This document shows, in pieces, positions 1 to 11,100 of a stretch of 64,000 nt of DNA. This DNA comes from Azolla caroliniana (taxonomy: Eukaryota > Polypodiophyta): the NCBI GenBank assembly GCA_043228905.1, contig JBHGNT010000022.1, forward strand, positions 6,262,001-6,326,000, in the 5' to 3' direction. Under the pieces are notes generated by a model. It was not told the origin of the DNA. It was given only the letters and a program-made list of their open reading frames with translations, and searched no databases. Numbering within the stretch: position 1 is the stretch's first letter; each line of letters starts with the position of its first letter. Position numbers and translations under genes: made by a program.

Positions 1-408
1 TTGAAGATTTTGACCCGCTTCCCGGCTATTGGTACTGCCAGCTTAGTCCCATCGAGTTCAGCGAGGTGGTAGGTAGAATTATCGTTTGCACTCGTTACCA
101 TGTACGGCCCGAACCATCGCTTTGAGAATTTCCGCATCGACCTATGTTGATTGTCGAGACTACTATCATATACAATCACCCAGTTTCCTTCTTCGATCTT
201 CCGAGGGCGTAGTCGGTGTGTCTTTTCGAATTGGGCTTTGTTACTTAGCCTAGCCGCTTCTAACCTCTCCTTTGCTAACTCCAAGTCTTTGGGTCTTCTC
301 TCAAGTTGCCTTATCCTTGTGGCTAGAAGCTCTTCTCGACTCATCTCGTTTTCCCACGGCATCGCTACCCATGAAGCGATCGTGTCTTCAATGGGCATCA
401 CCGGCGGA
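1..408 (-). pseudogene. Gypsy pol fragment (integrase C-terminal part), G-A/G-B family
   Basis: Read on the minus strand, this is the end of a Ty3/gypsy polyprotein. It covers the last part of the integrase core, the basic linker and the GPY/F-type C-terminal module that binds DNA during integration. It lines up with the same part of the nearby intact element (about 32697-33100), with similar residues such as KRWFGPY and the KIF box. It is cut by the window start, and near base 408 it is joined directly to a plus-strand copia fragment with no LTR between them. It is therefore a truncated relic. The exact join is uncertain by about 10 bases. Confidence 0.8.
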
Positions 409-1520
409 CCTTCAGAGATGAAGTTTGAGCCGGCGAAGAGGGCCTTGAAGTCCGATCCACCTGCTAGAAGAACCCCTTAAAAAGGTATGGATATAATGAG
501 TACATGGCGCATCACTATGCGTACATGACGAAAGTGGTAGAGGAACGTGAGCCGGAGTGCTACGCAGAAGCGGCAAAGGACGCGCATTGGAGTGCCGCAA
601 TGGAGGAAGAGATGTAGGCACTTGATGCGAACGACACATGGGACCTGGTTGACCCTCCCCGACATTGCAAACCGATCGGTTGCAAGTGGGTGTACAAGGT
701 GAACTATAATGTTGACGGTTCGGTCAACTGGTACAAGGCCCGGTTAGTGGCCAAAGGATACGCGCAGACCCATAGAATCAACTACGATGAGACCTTCGCT
801 CCAGTATCGAAGATAATAACGGTTCGTGTGGTGCTAGTGGTGGCTACAGCAAGGGGATGAAATCTTCACGAAATGGACGTGAAGAATGCGTTTCTTCAAG
901 GCGATTTTGATGAACAGGTCTGTATGATCCAACCCCCCGGATTTTAGTCAGAGATGAACAAGTCGGCTCCACAAAATCGGTTGAGTGAAGTCCCAACTGT
1001 CGAATGCATTCGAAATGAAGGACCTGGGGGCGTTACCATTGCCATCTGGCTTCGGCAGCTACTGCAAGACCTCCGGATCGAAGCGCCAACTCCAATCCCT
1101 ATCTACTGCGACAACATGAGCAACATGCAACTAGCCAAGAACCCTGTGTTCCATGCTTGGACGAAGCACATAGAAGTGCATTATCACTTTGTGCGCGAGC
1201 GGGTCCTCAGCCGTGAAGTATAACTTCGGTATGTCTGGACGGATCGACAGGTTGCCGACATCTTCACGAAGGCCCTTGGAATCGACAAGTTGCAACATTT
1301 TTCGGAGATGCTTGGTCTTCAGCATCTCGCCATGCCGCACTTGAAGGGAGAACCGGTACTGATATGGGGAGAACAGGAACTGGAACGGAAACCGGGAAAA
1401 CAGGGGGAGACAAGAAGAAAAAGGAAGCCGAGTGAACCGAAGAAGTCGGAACAAGCTATGACGACGGAAGAGTCAAGAAGGATAGAGCCGATTGGAAGGC
1501 CAAGACCCAGACGTGGTTCG
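409..1520 (+). pseudogene. Ty1/copia pol remnant (RT start fused to RNase H end), C-G family copy 1
   Basis: Plus-strand translation gives the copia RT N-terminus (EYMAHHYAYM, then [18 protein letters not shown] and MDVKNAF near 890) and then the RNase H end (IYCDNMSN, TKHIEVHYHFVRERV, ADIFTKALG near 1030-1330). The palm with the YVDD active site is missing, so at least two internal deletions occurred near 955-1035. In-frame stops include a TAG after EEEM (about 616), a TGA in place of Trp (about 858) and a TAG after PPGF (about 945). These fit C-to-T decay. The same family recurs at 46.6-49.9 kb. It cannot be functional. Confidence 0.85.
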
Positions 1521-1604
1521 ATGTGGTAAAGAGCTTGAAGATTGAGGACGAATTGGAGACAACCAATTCGGACAAGAGTTGGAACGAATCAGAGTCACCC
1601 GATT
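1477..1604 (+). pseudogene. Post-RNase H coding tail of the C-G copia family
   Basis: Past the RNase H end, one frame here reads TWFDVVKSLK..ELE.TNSDKS.NESES before a TAA. The other family copy at about 49276-49390 reads TWSNVVKGLK..ELE.ANSGKS.NESET. The match is clearer in protein than in DNA, so this was probably coding sequence in the ancestral element. The function is unknown. It is charged and hydrophilic, and I recognise no domain. Confidence 0.55.
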
Positions 1605-1896
1605 AAGACAAGAGTTGATGCTTGATTCGGAGGAGCTGGATCAACTGAAGTCCAAATGGACAAGGAGGCCGTGGAAGCTGACACCGACATGGAGAAACCG
1701 ATGGGTCGAGGTGAGATGGGCCTCTTGAGCAGACAAGCCGACCGAGAAGGTCAAGGTGCGCGGAACTGGACATGTTAGGGGAAGATGAACCGGACCGGAC
1801 AAGGAGCGTAAGCCAGGCAGGAGGATGCCAGGAAGAGCCGGAGGAGAGGACCGTCTACCACAGACATACACTGCGATCCGACCTCAAGTTGAGCTT

Positions 1897-2266
1897 GATG
1901 GGGAGTGTTGAGCAGGCAAGCTCAACCGGATCTGGATCGACTAAACAAGCCAGAGCCGGATCAGTGTCTAGATGGTATCTGGAACCAGGAGCCGGATCAG
2001 ATTGTAACTGGTAGGCCGTTAGAGGCCTACAAATGTAGCCTAGAATGTAGGCATATTTTTGGGTGTCAGTGTCAATTGCTCGTATGAGCATTGAAGTACT
2101 TGTCAATACTTCTCACTAAGCACATTGTATGTACAGAGTCTTATTATTCAGATTGATTTTCATTGTTTTGATCTCTTTGTCTCTCACGATCTCTTTCTCT
2201 ATGATTGAAGCTTCCATTAAACCTTGTCTCCGTTTTCTGTTGTTATCCGGATAAACCAGTTTGTCA
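1897..2266 (+). repeat. 3' LTR of the first C-G copia copy, with polypurine tract
   Basis: A short purine tract (GATGGGGAG, 1897-1905) precedes TGTTGAGCAGG at 1906, the usual plant copia LTR opening. The middle part (GAGCATTGAAGTAC at about 2083, then TATGTACAGAGT and a CT-rich stretch) matches the remnant LTR of the second copy at about 49733-49890. The right end is not certain. I place it at TTGTCA (2266), where sequence resembling the C-E copia resumes. Its 5' partner is not in the window. Bases 1605-1896 are non-coding tail. Confidence 0.6.
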
Positions 2267-2302
2267 AAGCTTTCGCATATTAACTTTGATAGAGAGAAAG
2301 CC

Positions 2303-2602
2303 TGTTGAGAATCAAGCTCAACTTGGTCTAGTGTGTGAACTCACCTTGAGAGTGAATAGACACTCCAACAATCAAGAGTCACCATTATGTCACCTCTTTG
2401 TATTTTAGCATTTAGTATGAGTCATAGAATCATATTCTATGACACATAACTTATGAGCTTTCGCATTCCCCATGCTCCATGAGTCTTGTAGTTAACGAAG
2501 AGAGAGGGTGACTATATAAAGCACCCTCCTCCCACCTTGTATTTAGTTGAGTCTTTCTCCTTTCTGAATATACTTACCCTTGCGTATACTCTGTGTTTCA
2601 CT

Positions 2603-2646
<44 letters not shown>

Positions 2647-2706
2647 CACACACATACACAGTTCACACCTATTCCGCTACACAAGAATCACCATTGATTC
2701 TTTACA
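2303..2706 (+). repeat. 5' LTR of copia C-A
   Basis: The LTR starts TGTTGAGAATC and ends TTTACA, and the PBS follows at once. A TATA box (TATATAA, 2514-2520) would start transcription in the direction of gag. A long CT microsatellite lies near 2607-2642. It is longer here than in the 3' copy, which together with a small indel explains the LTR lengths of 404 and 379 bp. Confidence 0.93.
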
Positions 2707-2718
2707 TGGTATCAGAGC
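2707..2718 (+). promoter_or_regulatory. Primer-binding site of C-A (initiator tRNA-Met)
   Basis: TGGTATCAGAGC directly follows the LTR. It is the complement of the 3' end of plant initiator tRNA-Met, the standard primer for minus-strand synthesis in plant copia elements. Confidence 0.95.
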
Positions 2719-2761
2719 GATTTGGTAGTTTGATCTAGCCCATTCGCCTCATTGTGATCGT

Positions 2762-5109
2762 GTGTTGTGCTCCATGCCGATGACCCAGAACCGGCTCATC
2801 GCTATCGTAGCTTCGATACATAGCTCCCAGATACGTGACATGGGAGCAAGCCGCAAGCCGCGTGATGTATTGTTTGGCAACATGTGTTCACGACCACATG
2901 CTCGGTTACATTCGAGAAGCCAAGACGCCGAAGGAAGTGTGGGAAAATCTACGAAAGATTTTCGCCGCCGACATGACCGCGAGGAAGCTTCAACTCTGCC
3001 AAGAGTTGAAAAACATTCAACAAAGGGACATGTCCATCACGACATACACCTTGAAGATCAAGGAGCTTTGCAACTCGCTCAGCTCAATAAGCGTAAGTAT
3101 TGATGATGATGAGATCGTGCAAATATGCCTCGGCGGCCTCGCACCACGGTTCGGTGCGATGCGAACCGCCGTTCTAGCAAGGGAGAAATCTCCCTCCTTC
3201 TTCGAGCTCTAATCAATGCTATTGGTCAAAGAAAACCAAGTGCATACAAGGGGCAATGAGTCGGAAGGTCACATGCTCTACACGCACTCGAATGGAGGAA
3301 GAGGATGCAGACGAGCGAGAGGCCAATTCGGCCAAGGACAAGGAGGACGAGGTCCGACCTACGACAACAACTCCCAATTTCGGCCGTAAAACGGAAGCCA
3401 ACGAGGAACCGTCGCAAGAAGGGGGAGCTTCCACTCCGGCTTGAACCGTCAAAACGCAACCGAATGCGGATATTGCGGAAAGCTCGGCCACTATGAAGAA
3501 GAGTGCCGAAAGAAGATGCACGAAACGGCTTCCACAAGCCGACAACTCACTAATTACGCGCACAATTCCAACTACGAAGAGTATAGCGGAATGTACGAGC
3601 ACAAATCCGACTACAAAGATCATGGCAGAATGTATGCACACAACACTAACCGTGGCGAAATGTATGGGCACAACTCCGACTACGAAGATCATGGCGGAAT
3701 GTATGCACACAACTCCGACCGTGGCGGAATGTTCATGATGAAACATAGAGCAAACTCTATGTCGGCCTCTACCTCAACTAGTGCCTCTGGTCCGGAAGAC
3801 GTATGGTTTGTCGATTCCGGTGCCTCAAACCATATGACATCGCATCAAGAATGGTTCCGAGAACTTCGAGAGCCGGACCGGCCCGGCTATGTCGAAACCG
3901 GAGACGACCCTACGCACCCAATTCGGCACATCGGCAACGTTCCATTCGGAAAAGAAGGTAAGCGAAATTACATTAAAAATGTCTTGCATGTACCGACCAT
4001 TACGAAGAATTTGGTCTCCGTCAGCCAAATTGTAGAGCAAGGGATGCAAGTTTGATTTAATCAAGGTGGTTGCTTCATCGAAAAAGAGGGCCGACTCATT
4101 GCACGCAGACGAAGAGAGGGCCGAATGTTCATTCTCAACTCACACGAGATGAAATCGGCCATGTTCGCAAAGGGCATGAAAGCCGACTCCGACATAGAGT
4201 TATGGCACAAGCGGATTGGCTATATAAATCTCCAAAAGCTCAAAGCAATGAAATCGAAAGGAGTCGTCATCGGACTCCCAACATTCAAAGAGAAGGAGAT
4301 TGAAGGTGTATGCGAAGGATGCCAATTCGGCAAGCAACACCTACACCCATTCCCGAAAGAGCGGAACGTGAGCAAAGATCTACTCGACGTAGTCCAATCC
4401 GACGTATGGGGATCGGCGTAGATGGCTAAATTCGGCGGATGCCAATATTGTGTACTCTTCATCGACGACTTCTCTAGGTACACTTGGATTTACCTGATGC
4501 GGCAAAAGAGCGAAGTGTTTAGACACTTCCAAAAATTCAAGAGTGAAGTCGAGAAAGCCACGGGCCGACATGTACGATGCCTTCGATCGGATGGTGGCAA
4601 GGAGTACTTCTCGGACGATTTCACAGCGTATCTCCGAAAGGAAGGAATTCGACGAGAATTCACTTGCCGACACACTCCGCAACAAAAAGGAGTAGCCGAG
4701 CGCAAAAATCGGCACATCCTCGAAGTCGCGCGGACCATGATGAACGAGAAGCATATGCCCAAGTCATATTGGGCCAAAGCTGCAAATACGGCCGTCTACC
4801 TAATGAACCGGTGCACAACATCCGGCGTGCACGAGGTCACTCCGCACGAAAAATACTTCGGAAAGAGGCCGGACTTATCGCACATCCGGATATTCGGCGC
4901 GTTAGCGCACGTGCACATCCCCGACGAGAAGTGTCAAACGCTTGACCCGAAGTCGGAGAAATGTATCCTCGTAGGATACTCACTGGAGCAAAAGGGGTAC
5001 AAGTGCTACAACCCCTCAACTTGAAAATCTCGAGTAAGTCAAGACGTCGTGTTTGACGAGTCTGCATCCTGGTACGCACCAGAGACAACTCCGACTCCGC
5101 TCGACCTGG
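2762..5109 (+). pseudogene. C-A copia gag-protease-integrase, first half of pol, broken
   Basis: The order is gag (2835-3210: YCLATCVHDH, LQLCQELKNI, IQQRDMSI, LPRFGAM-like end), a CCHC zinc knuckle CGYCGKLGHYEEEC (about 3467-3508), an HNSDYEDHGG-type repeat region, and a protease with VDSGASNHM (about 3810). Next come the pre-integrase HHCC region (4200-4345), then the integrase core with catalytic Asp (QSDVWG), Asp (RSDGGKEY) and Glu (GVAERKN), up to DVVFDESASWY (5070). Stops occur after FEL (3210), at 4052 and 4419, and after NPST (5022). Gag and PR are also in different frames from each other. Coding is cut at 5109 by gypsy G-A and resumes at 39998. Confidence 0.9.
3551..3735 (+). repeat. 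In-frame tandem repeats behind the gag zinc knuckle of C-A
   Basis: Five imperfect units alternate between about 39 and 30 bases. Each starts MY.HN or YAHN and carries SDYEDHGG or SDRGG. They sit between the CCHC knuckle and the protease, in frame throughout. They make a polar, His/Tyr/Asp-rich linker. I know of no function. Confidence 0.8.
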
Positions 5110-5479
5110 TGTCGTGCCTTTCGGCTCCGGATCGTTGCGTGAGTCGGGTGAGAACCGCTGGGGTTTTGGACTAGGAGGAAAGAAAATTCTAAGGCAATTA
5201 AGAATATGAAATATATTGTAATAAAGAAGGATATGAAAACCTCGTGAATCCCACGAGTATAGTGTATTAGTGAGTAATCAAATTAAGAGAGAATAGTTCG
5301 CAAATTCATGAATCCCACGATTATCTTATATTAATCAACCCTTGTAAAATAATCAACAACCTCTATACATCTTTCTCTCTTCCTTATATAGTGTTTGGAA
5401 AAGTCTAAGTTTATCACATGCAAGCATCATGCTTTTTCTATCTTTAGTTTTCATGCACACTGCATGTGCATGATTAGCT
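5110..5479 (-). repeat. G-A 3' LTR, left part (R-U5 side)
   Basis: This matches 39210-39579 of the other LTR with only a few differences. It starts TGTCGTGCC on the plus strand, so the element's LTR ends GGCACGACA. A TATA box for minus-strand transcription (TATATAAGG) lies at 5384-5390. The match stops after GATTAGCT at 5479, where the LINE begins. The remaining LTR is at 25821-26287. Confidence 0.9.
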
Positions 5480-5996
5480 CTCTCTCTCTCTCTCTCGCTC
5501 TTGCTCTAACGGCTCTCTCTGTCGCTGTCGTCGCCATCGCCGTCACCGTCGCCGTCGTCTGCAGCCGCTGCAACCGTCGCCGTCTGCTCTCTCTCTCTCT
5601 CGCTCGCTTCCTCGTCTCTCTCTGTCGCCGGCTAGTGTCGTCGCCGTCACCGTCGCCGTCGCTGCCGTTATCTGCGGCCGTCGCCGTCTGCCACCGTGCA
5701 GTCGTCCACCGTCTTCTGCCGTCTGTTGCCGCCGTCTGCCGTCTGCTGTCTGTTGCCGCCGTCTGCCGTCGTCTGCCGTCGTTTGACGACTGCAACCGTC
5801 ACCGTCGCCATCACGGGGTGTTTTCTTCTCCGTTCTTGTTGTGGTGAAGTACCTTTTTCTCGACGAGTTCGTGGGTGGGTTCTTTTGGTGTGCTCGTCCC
5901 GTGCTACAAAATGCCAATGTGATTGCGACACACACACAAACTAGGCTAAGTCTCGAACCCATTTATTTTACCTTTTTTTTTCTTATTGACACCACA
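5480..5996 (+). promoter_or_regulatory. LINE 5' UTR, low-complexity CT and GTC/GCC repeats
   Basis: A run of CT dinucleotides (5480-5497) is followed by about 300 bases built from GTCGCC/GTCTGC triplets (5515-5812) and then unique sequence up to the ORF1 ATG. The long reading frames seen here on both strands come from the triplet bias and are not genes. LINE 5' UTRs carry an internal promoter, but I cannot point to one. Confidence 0.6.
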
Positions 5997-6809
5997 ATGA
6001 CGTCTAGACGGACTAAGGAACTTAAGGATATACAAGAAGAGGCTATAAGTAAGGAGGACTTTTTAGATATGTTTAATCGTTTAACAAAAATAGAGATGGA
6101 TATGAAAAAATGGGTGAAAGACACCGAAACCTACAAGAAAAAAGATAGAGAGGAAAAAGACGCCCTCAAGGCCGAAATAGAACAACTTAAAGTAGAAAAC
6201 ATCGACCTTAAAAAACAACTTAAGGACATCGAGGTATCTCGAGAAGACGGTGAAATATCCTCTATAGAGGATATAAAGGACGAAATTAAAAAAGTTAAAG
6301 AGGAAGTTAATAATAACATAGAGTTAGCTAAAACGGGTTGGGTAGATGTGGTTAAAAGAAACATTAAAAAAGAAATAAAAGATGAAAATATTGTTAACAC
6401 CACCCTTGAAGAAGAGAAATTGCGTCAGGCCCGACGCTTAAATGTACATGTCACTGGGCTCAAGGAAGGTGCATCCCCAAATGAGGACGCACAAACACTT
6501 GGGAAAATGTTAGGGTACACAGAGGCCCTACCTATCACCAAAGCATGGAGGGCCGGGCGTGACACAACTAGGAAGAGAGCCTTAGTCCTTCAATTTAAAG
6601 ACTTAGACTCTAGAATCACTTTCTTTAAGAAGAGACCAATCCTTCGAGGAATGGATGGGGACCCCATCTATCTCGATGAAGACCTCACTAAGATGCAAAT
6701 TGAGCATCGCAAGAGTTGTATGCCACGAGTTATGCAAGCTCGTAAAGAAGGCCATCACGCCTTTTACCGAGACGGGCGAGTGATCATAAATGATCGCACT
6801 ACTAACTGA
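5997..6809 (+). CDS. LINE ORF1 protein (coiled coil + RRM-like + C-terminal domain)
   Basis: This is a complete 270-residue protein starting MTSRRTKELK. It is the likely RNA-binding, trimerising ORF1p that coats LINE RNA. Residues 20-130 are Lys/Glu-rich with heptad spacing and predict a coiled coil. Residues 146-215 (RRLNVHVTGL to VLQFKDLDSRITFFKKR) look like the RRM of L1 ORF1p. Residues 216-270 (IYLDEDLTK, HRKSCMPRVMQARKEG, FYRDGRVII) match the pattern of the L1 ORF1 C-terminal domain. There is no CCHC knuckle. The start is the first ATG after the UTR, and ORF2 follows after 36 bases. No stop or frameshift is seen, although ORF2 is broken. Confidence 0.85.
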   Translation: MTSRRTKELKDIQEEAISKEDFLDMFNRLTKIEMDMKKWVKDTETYKKKDREEKDALKAEIEQLKVENIDLKKQLKDIEVSREDGEISSIEDIKDEIKKVKEEVNNNIELAKTGWVDVVKRNIKKEIKDENIVNTTLEEEKLRQARRLNVHVTGLKEGASPNEDAQTLGKMLGYTEALPITKAWRAGRDTTRKRALVLQFKDLDSRITFFKKRPILRGMDGDPIYLDEDLTKMQIEHRKSCMPRVMQARKEGHHAFYRDGRVIINDRTTN

Positions 6810-6845
6810 CAGCGTGTGGCCCATGTGACAGAAAATGCACTTAGG

Positions 6846-7754
6846 ATGACCCTATGGAATTGTAATGGCGCACTCTGGGCACACCCCGGCCGCCTAGAGG
6901 AGATACTAAAGGTATCTGATATACTTTTCTTGGTAGAAACACATCAGAGCCCAAATAGAGGACTCCCACGGGTCGAAGGATTCCGTTGGGAGTCCGCTTT
7001 TAGACAAACCTCACGTCGACACACTACTAGGGGATCTGGAGGTGTCGCGATACTATTTCGTAGAGAGCTACATAATAGGATAGAAATAATGAAGATAGAC
7101 CCAGAAGCTCGTTTTATGTGGGTGAAAGTCTCCACAAGCAAAGACCATGCAGTATTTTTCGCCATTTGTTACTTTCCCCCAAAAGGATTCCGTTATAATA
7201 TTAGTGGCTTGACGAGATTAGTCGATGAAGGAATGCCACATGGGCCTTCCCCATACGAACCCCTATCGGATGACATAATCCGATATTCTTCCCAAGGAGA
7301 AGTATTCCTTGTAGGAGACTTCAATGCGAGAACCCAATCCCGACAATGCACAGTATTTCAGATGAATAGAAACCTAGAAATGGTAAATGTTGATCCTTTA
7401 GACATAGGCACCACACGTAGATCAAAGGATCAAGGTGCGGACGCCACGAGCTTTGGCCATCATCTGCTCGAACTTGGCAGTCGGCACCAGATGGTCATAT
7501 ATAATGGTTTAGCTAAGTGGCCGGGCTCGGAAGAGCTCACATGTTTCCCACATGGAGGAGGGGAAAGCACAGTTGACTATCTAATAGGGCGCCCGACAGC
7601 TACCCACTTGATTAACTCCTTTCGAGTGGCCCCATGCCCTATTGGCGCAGACCATAGCTTCTTATACTTTGAGCTAAAATGTGATATCTCTAAGGTCACC
7701 AAGTCTAGTCAACCATGCCATCACACCACAATACATTTCACACATGAGCTCTCT
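6846..7754 (+). pseudogene. LINE ORF2, first part: AP endonuclease domain
   Basis: The protein from ATG 6846 begins MTLWNCNG and carries the apurinic endonuclease set: Asn in WNCNG (residue 7), Glu in LVETH (31), GGVAILF (about 70), GDFNAR (about 157), VDYLIG (about 242) and the Asp-His pair in GADHSFL (about 268). It nicks target DNA for target-primed reverse transcription. The frame is open to about 7700 and then leaves known LINE sequence at 7754, where the LTR of G-C begins. About 200 residues expected between endonuclease and RT are absent on both sides of G-C, so the LINE lost DNA here. Confidence 0.88.
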
Positions 7755-8134
7755 TGTTGTCTGTCTGGCCGGACTAGCCTCAACACAGGTGTCTACCCGA
7801 CACTTCTCCAAAGGGGTGGTAAGGATTGGATGCTAGGTTACACGCATAAGATGATTACAATTAAGCACGGACGGCAAACAATACGAGATACAGATAAATA
7901 CACGACAATTACTATTGTATTACTTTCGTAAAAACACTTTACAAATCATCGGATCCTTTTATAGGCATCCGGCAAGGTTACAATCGGTGCGCTTAGGCAA
8001 CCGATATCCGAATCGGTTCGGATCCGGATCGGTACAACTGTACCGAATCCGTCCCTCCGAATAATAATTCTACTATTACTTCCTATTATCCGATCCGCCT
8101 TCCCACTTGTCCTTGCTCTTCTGACCGGCCAACA
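7755..8134 (-). repeat. 3' LTR of gypsy G-C
   Basis: In element orientation it runs TGTTGGCCGGTC...CAGACAACA, with TG/CA ends. A TATAAAA box lies at 7957-7963 on the minus strand. The block before it, with CACGGGCGTGCCATG, is conserved at the same place in G-D and marks the internal/LTR border. No strong polypurine tract is evident, which is odd. Confidence 0.88.
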
Positions 8135-8184
8135 CATGGCACGCCCGTGGGAAAGTGCCTTGCACTTCGAATCCACACCCGGCC

Positions 8185-11100
8185 TCAGTCTTCCTCCAAA
8201 ATATCGAGCACACTTTGCTCGATCGTGTCAAGTGGTGCTTCTTCCTCCTGTTCCTGTTCCTTGCCTGCCTGGTCTCCGACCTCCTGTTGGGTAGGCTGTT
8301 CCGTAAAAATTTTCTGCTCCGGCTCTGCTTGATTCCGTGGTGCCGGTGCTTCCTCACCGCTTCGTCCGGGTTCTTCCTGTTCTCCCTTCGTTCCTGGCTC
8401 TGTTCTGTTACCGGTGTCGCTTTCCCCGGTCTCGACTGGTCGACTTGATATGCCTCCTTCCTCTGCTCTGGTGTCTTCCGGTCTCAGCTCTTCTTCTTCT
8501 CCGGCATCGGTCCGCTCTTGCTCTTCTTCTTCTCCGGCATCGGTCCGCTCCTGCTCTTCTTCGAGTTCGTCTTCAGGTATTCCTTGTCGGGGTTGTTCGG
8601 TGTCGGTTGGTTCATCTTCATCCGGTCGCGTTCCCTCACCAATAGTGGTTGGCGTCGTTCTTCCCTTAGCTTCCTGTCGTACCCGGTCCTGCTCGTACCT
8701 CTCCAACTCCAACTGAGTTGCGAGCTGCCCGTCATCCAACCTCTCTACCAACCCTCGGATTTCTTTGAGGTGTTCTTCTGCTAAAGTGTAGAAATCCTCC
8801 GACAATTCCTCCCGAATGGCGACGATACTTTCTTCATCCATCTTGTAGAACCTGTCGCCGGTCTTCTTCCGATTCTCGGCATCCGCTCGGAGTGTCTGCA
8901 GCTCGGCTGCCTGTTGTGACCACTCCTTCCATAGCTTTTCCGTACTTTCGTTGATACTTGCCTGAGCTCGGGTACTCCATCCTGACATGATGAGCTTGAT
9001 CCGGTCAACTCCTGCCTTGGCATGCGCATAAGCTTCCTGCTTTTCCTTCCTTGCCCGTTTTATAATGTCGGCCATTATCTGAGCCTGGGCCTCGTAATCT
9101 GCTTTCTGCTTTTCATTGGTACTCTGCAGTTTGCTGATCGTGAAGGTCGATTTTTCCTTTTCTTCATTCCTGATCTTGGTCAGGTCCAGCTTTTCCCGCC
9201 TTAGCGCCTCTAATTCCTTCCTTCTCTCCGTTGCTTGGGCTATTTCCGCCGACAATGCTTCCTTGTTGGCACTGACCTCATCCATCGCCTTAGCCAGGTC
9301 TAATCGGTTCTCTTTGAGCTGCTCTTTCAACTTCTCTATTTGCCGGTCGTAGTTTGCTGCTCGTTTTCTGTTGTCCGACTCGGCCTGCTTGTGATCTCTG
9401 TAGAGACGGTCGAAGTCCTCCGTCTTCTGCTTCAGGCGTCGGGTTGCCTGAGCTCTTAACCGATCGTCCCGGTCCTTCTGTTGTCGGAGTTCTTCCTGCA
9501 GTCGTTCTATCTCTTGTTCGGCATGTCGACGTAGTCGGTCCTTCTCCTTCTGCAGCTTCTCTTTTTCTTCTTGCAGTCGGTCATTAGCGGCTCGACCTTT
9601 CCGGAGGCCTTCTTCCATTTTTCGTCTGTCATCCTCCACCGCTTTCCGCTGCTCCCTTTCTCTTTCCCTTAATGCCTCCTGAGCTTGTAACTCCTCTCGT
9701 AAGGTTTCTATTATTTTTTCGGTCTCAGGGCCGGTTTGTAAGGCTACCGGTTCCGGTTCCGGTTCCGGTTCCGGTTGCTTCCTTGTTGTCCCGACCGGCT
9801 CGGTGACAGCTTGTGCTTGTTGGATTCCTTCCCTTGCCTGCAACAGCTCCCCTTGCATTTCCTCGATCTGTGTTCGGAGCGCGACCAACTCCTGCGTTGT
9901 TGTATGCGTCAGCTGTTGCCGACACGTTTCTTCTTTCTCTAACTGGTCCGCTACTCCCGATAACTGCTCCGAAAGCCATCTCAGCCATTGTGGCTTTGTT
10001 CTTCTGATTTCGGGGTGGCCTTGCTCACTTAAGCCAGGCTGATTTTCCGGCCTTTTCTCTGGCTCCGGCTCCGGCGCTCGTTCTTTCTTCTTCTCTGGGA
10101 TGACCGGTTTTCTGACGTCCGGCCCAACCGGTGTCGGTGCTGCTTCCCTGGGTACAGGTTCCGGTGCTATTTCCGCCTCGGCTACTGGAGATGGTCCTTG
10201 CGCCCTCTGCTGAGTTCTGTCCACTGGTGGAGCCGGTCCTTTCGCCCGTTTCTCCCGACCTTGTCTTGCTGGGAGTCTTACCAGGGGTTCGGATGAGTCT
10301 TCTGTTTCAGTTTCCTCCTCCGGTGCTGGTACCAGACGGACCTTTTGTCTAGAGACCTCTGGTTCCGGTTCCGGCCGTCGCAGCGTTATATGGATTGGTT
10401 TGCGCGCTACCGGTTCCTCCTCAGCCGCTTTCCCTTTGCCTTTACCTGCCGGTTTTGCCTTTGTGGCCGGTTCCTGTTGCTGTCGGGATGGTCCTTCCCC
10501 CTGCTGTTCTACTTCTTGCGGGGTCCATCCGGGGGTGTGTTTCTCCAAGATCTGTCGGCGCTTTGTGACCTGTTTCGGCGTCGTCTCCTGCCGACCTCTT
10601 TTCTTTTGTGTGATGGGGAGTACCGGTGGGACTAACACCGTTAGCCATTGTGCTATCCCGGCCCATGGCCTTTTTCCTTCCACCAGATTTTTGATGGCCT
10701 CCTTCAATCCTTCGGTTATGAAATGGAGCCAGTCTATTTGTAAGCCCTCGTACGCTGCTATCAAGAATGTTGCCCGATACTTGGCTATGGCTGGGGGACG
10801 GGGATTCACGAATCCGTATTCCATCATAGCGCGGGCTACTTCTCCGAACAGCAGGTTCTCTCCGCCCTGCGTTCGGTACGCCTTGCTGCTGATAGAGTAT
10901 TCCCCCAAATATTCGAACAGGATTTCACTGGAAGGGTTTTCGATTGTTTGCAGTCCTCCTGCTTTGATCCCCGTGAGTGCCTGCACCGCTCCTTCCGTGA
11001 CTTCTGATATATCGATCGATGCTGCCGCCTGCTCTGGTTCTGCGTGTGGTGGAGCGTCGGCGATCCGCAACAAGCCTTTTAACCCGTTCTCCCTCATCCA

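Noticed and set aside
5395-5962. Long overlapping reading frames on both strands in the GTC-rich stretch.
   Set aside because: Triplet-repeat composition keeps several frames open at once. The region is the LINE 5' UTR and the frames have repetitive, unnatural protein sequence.
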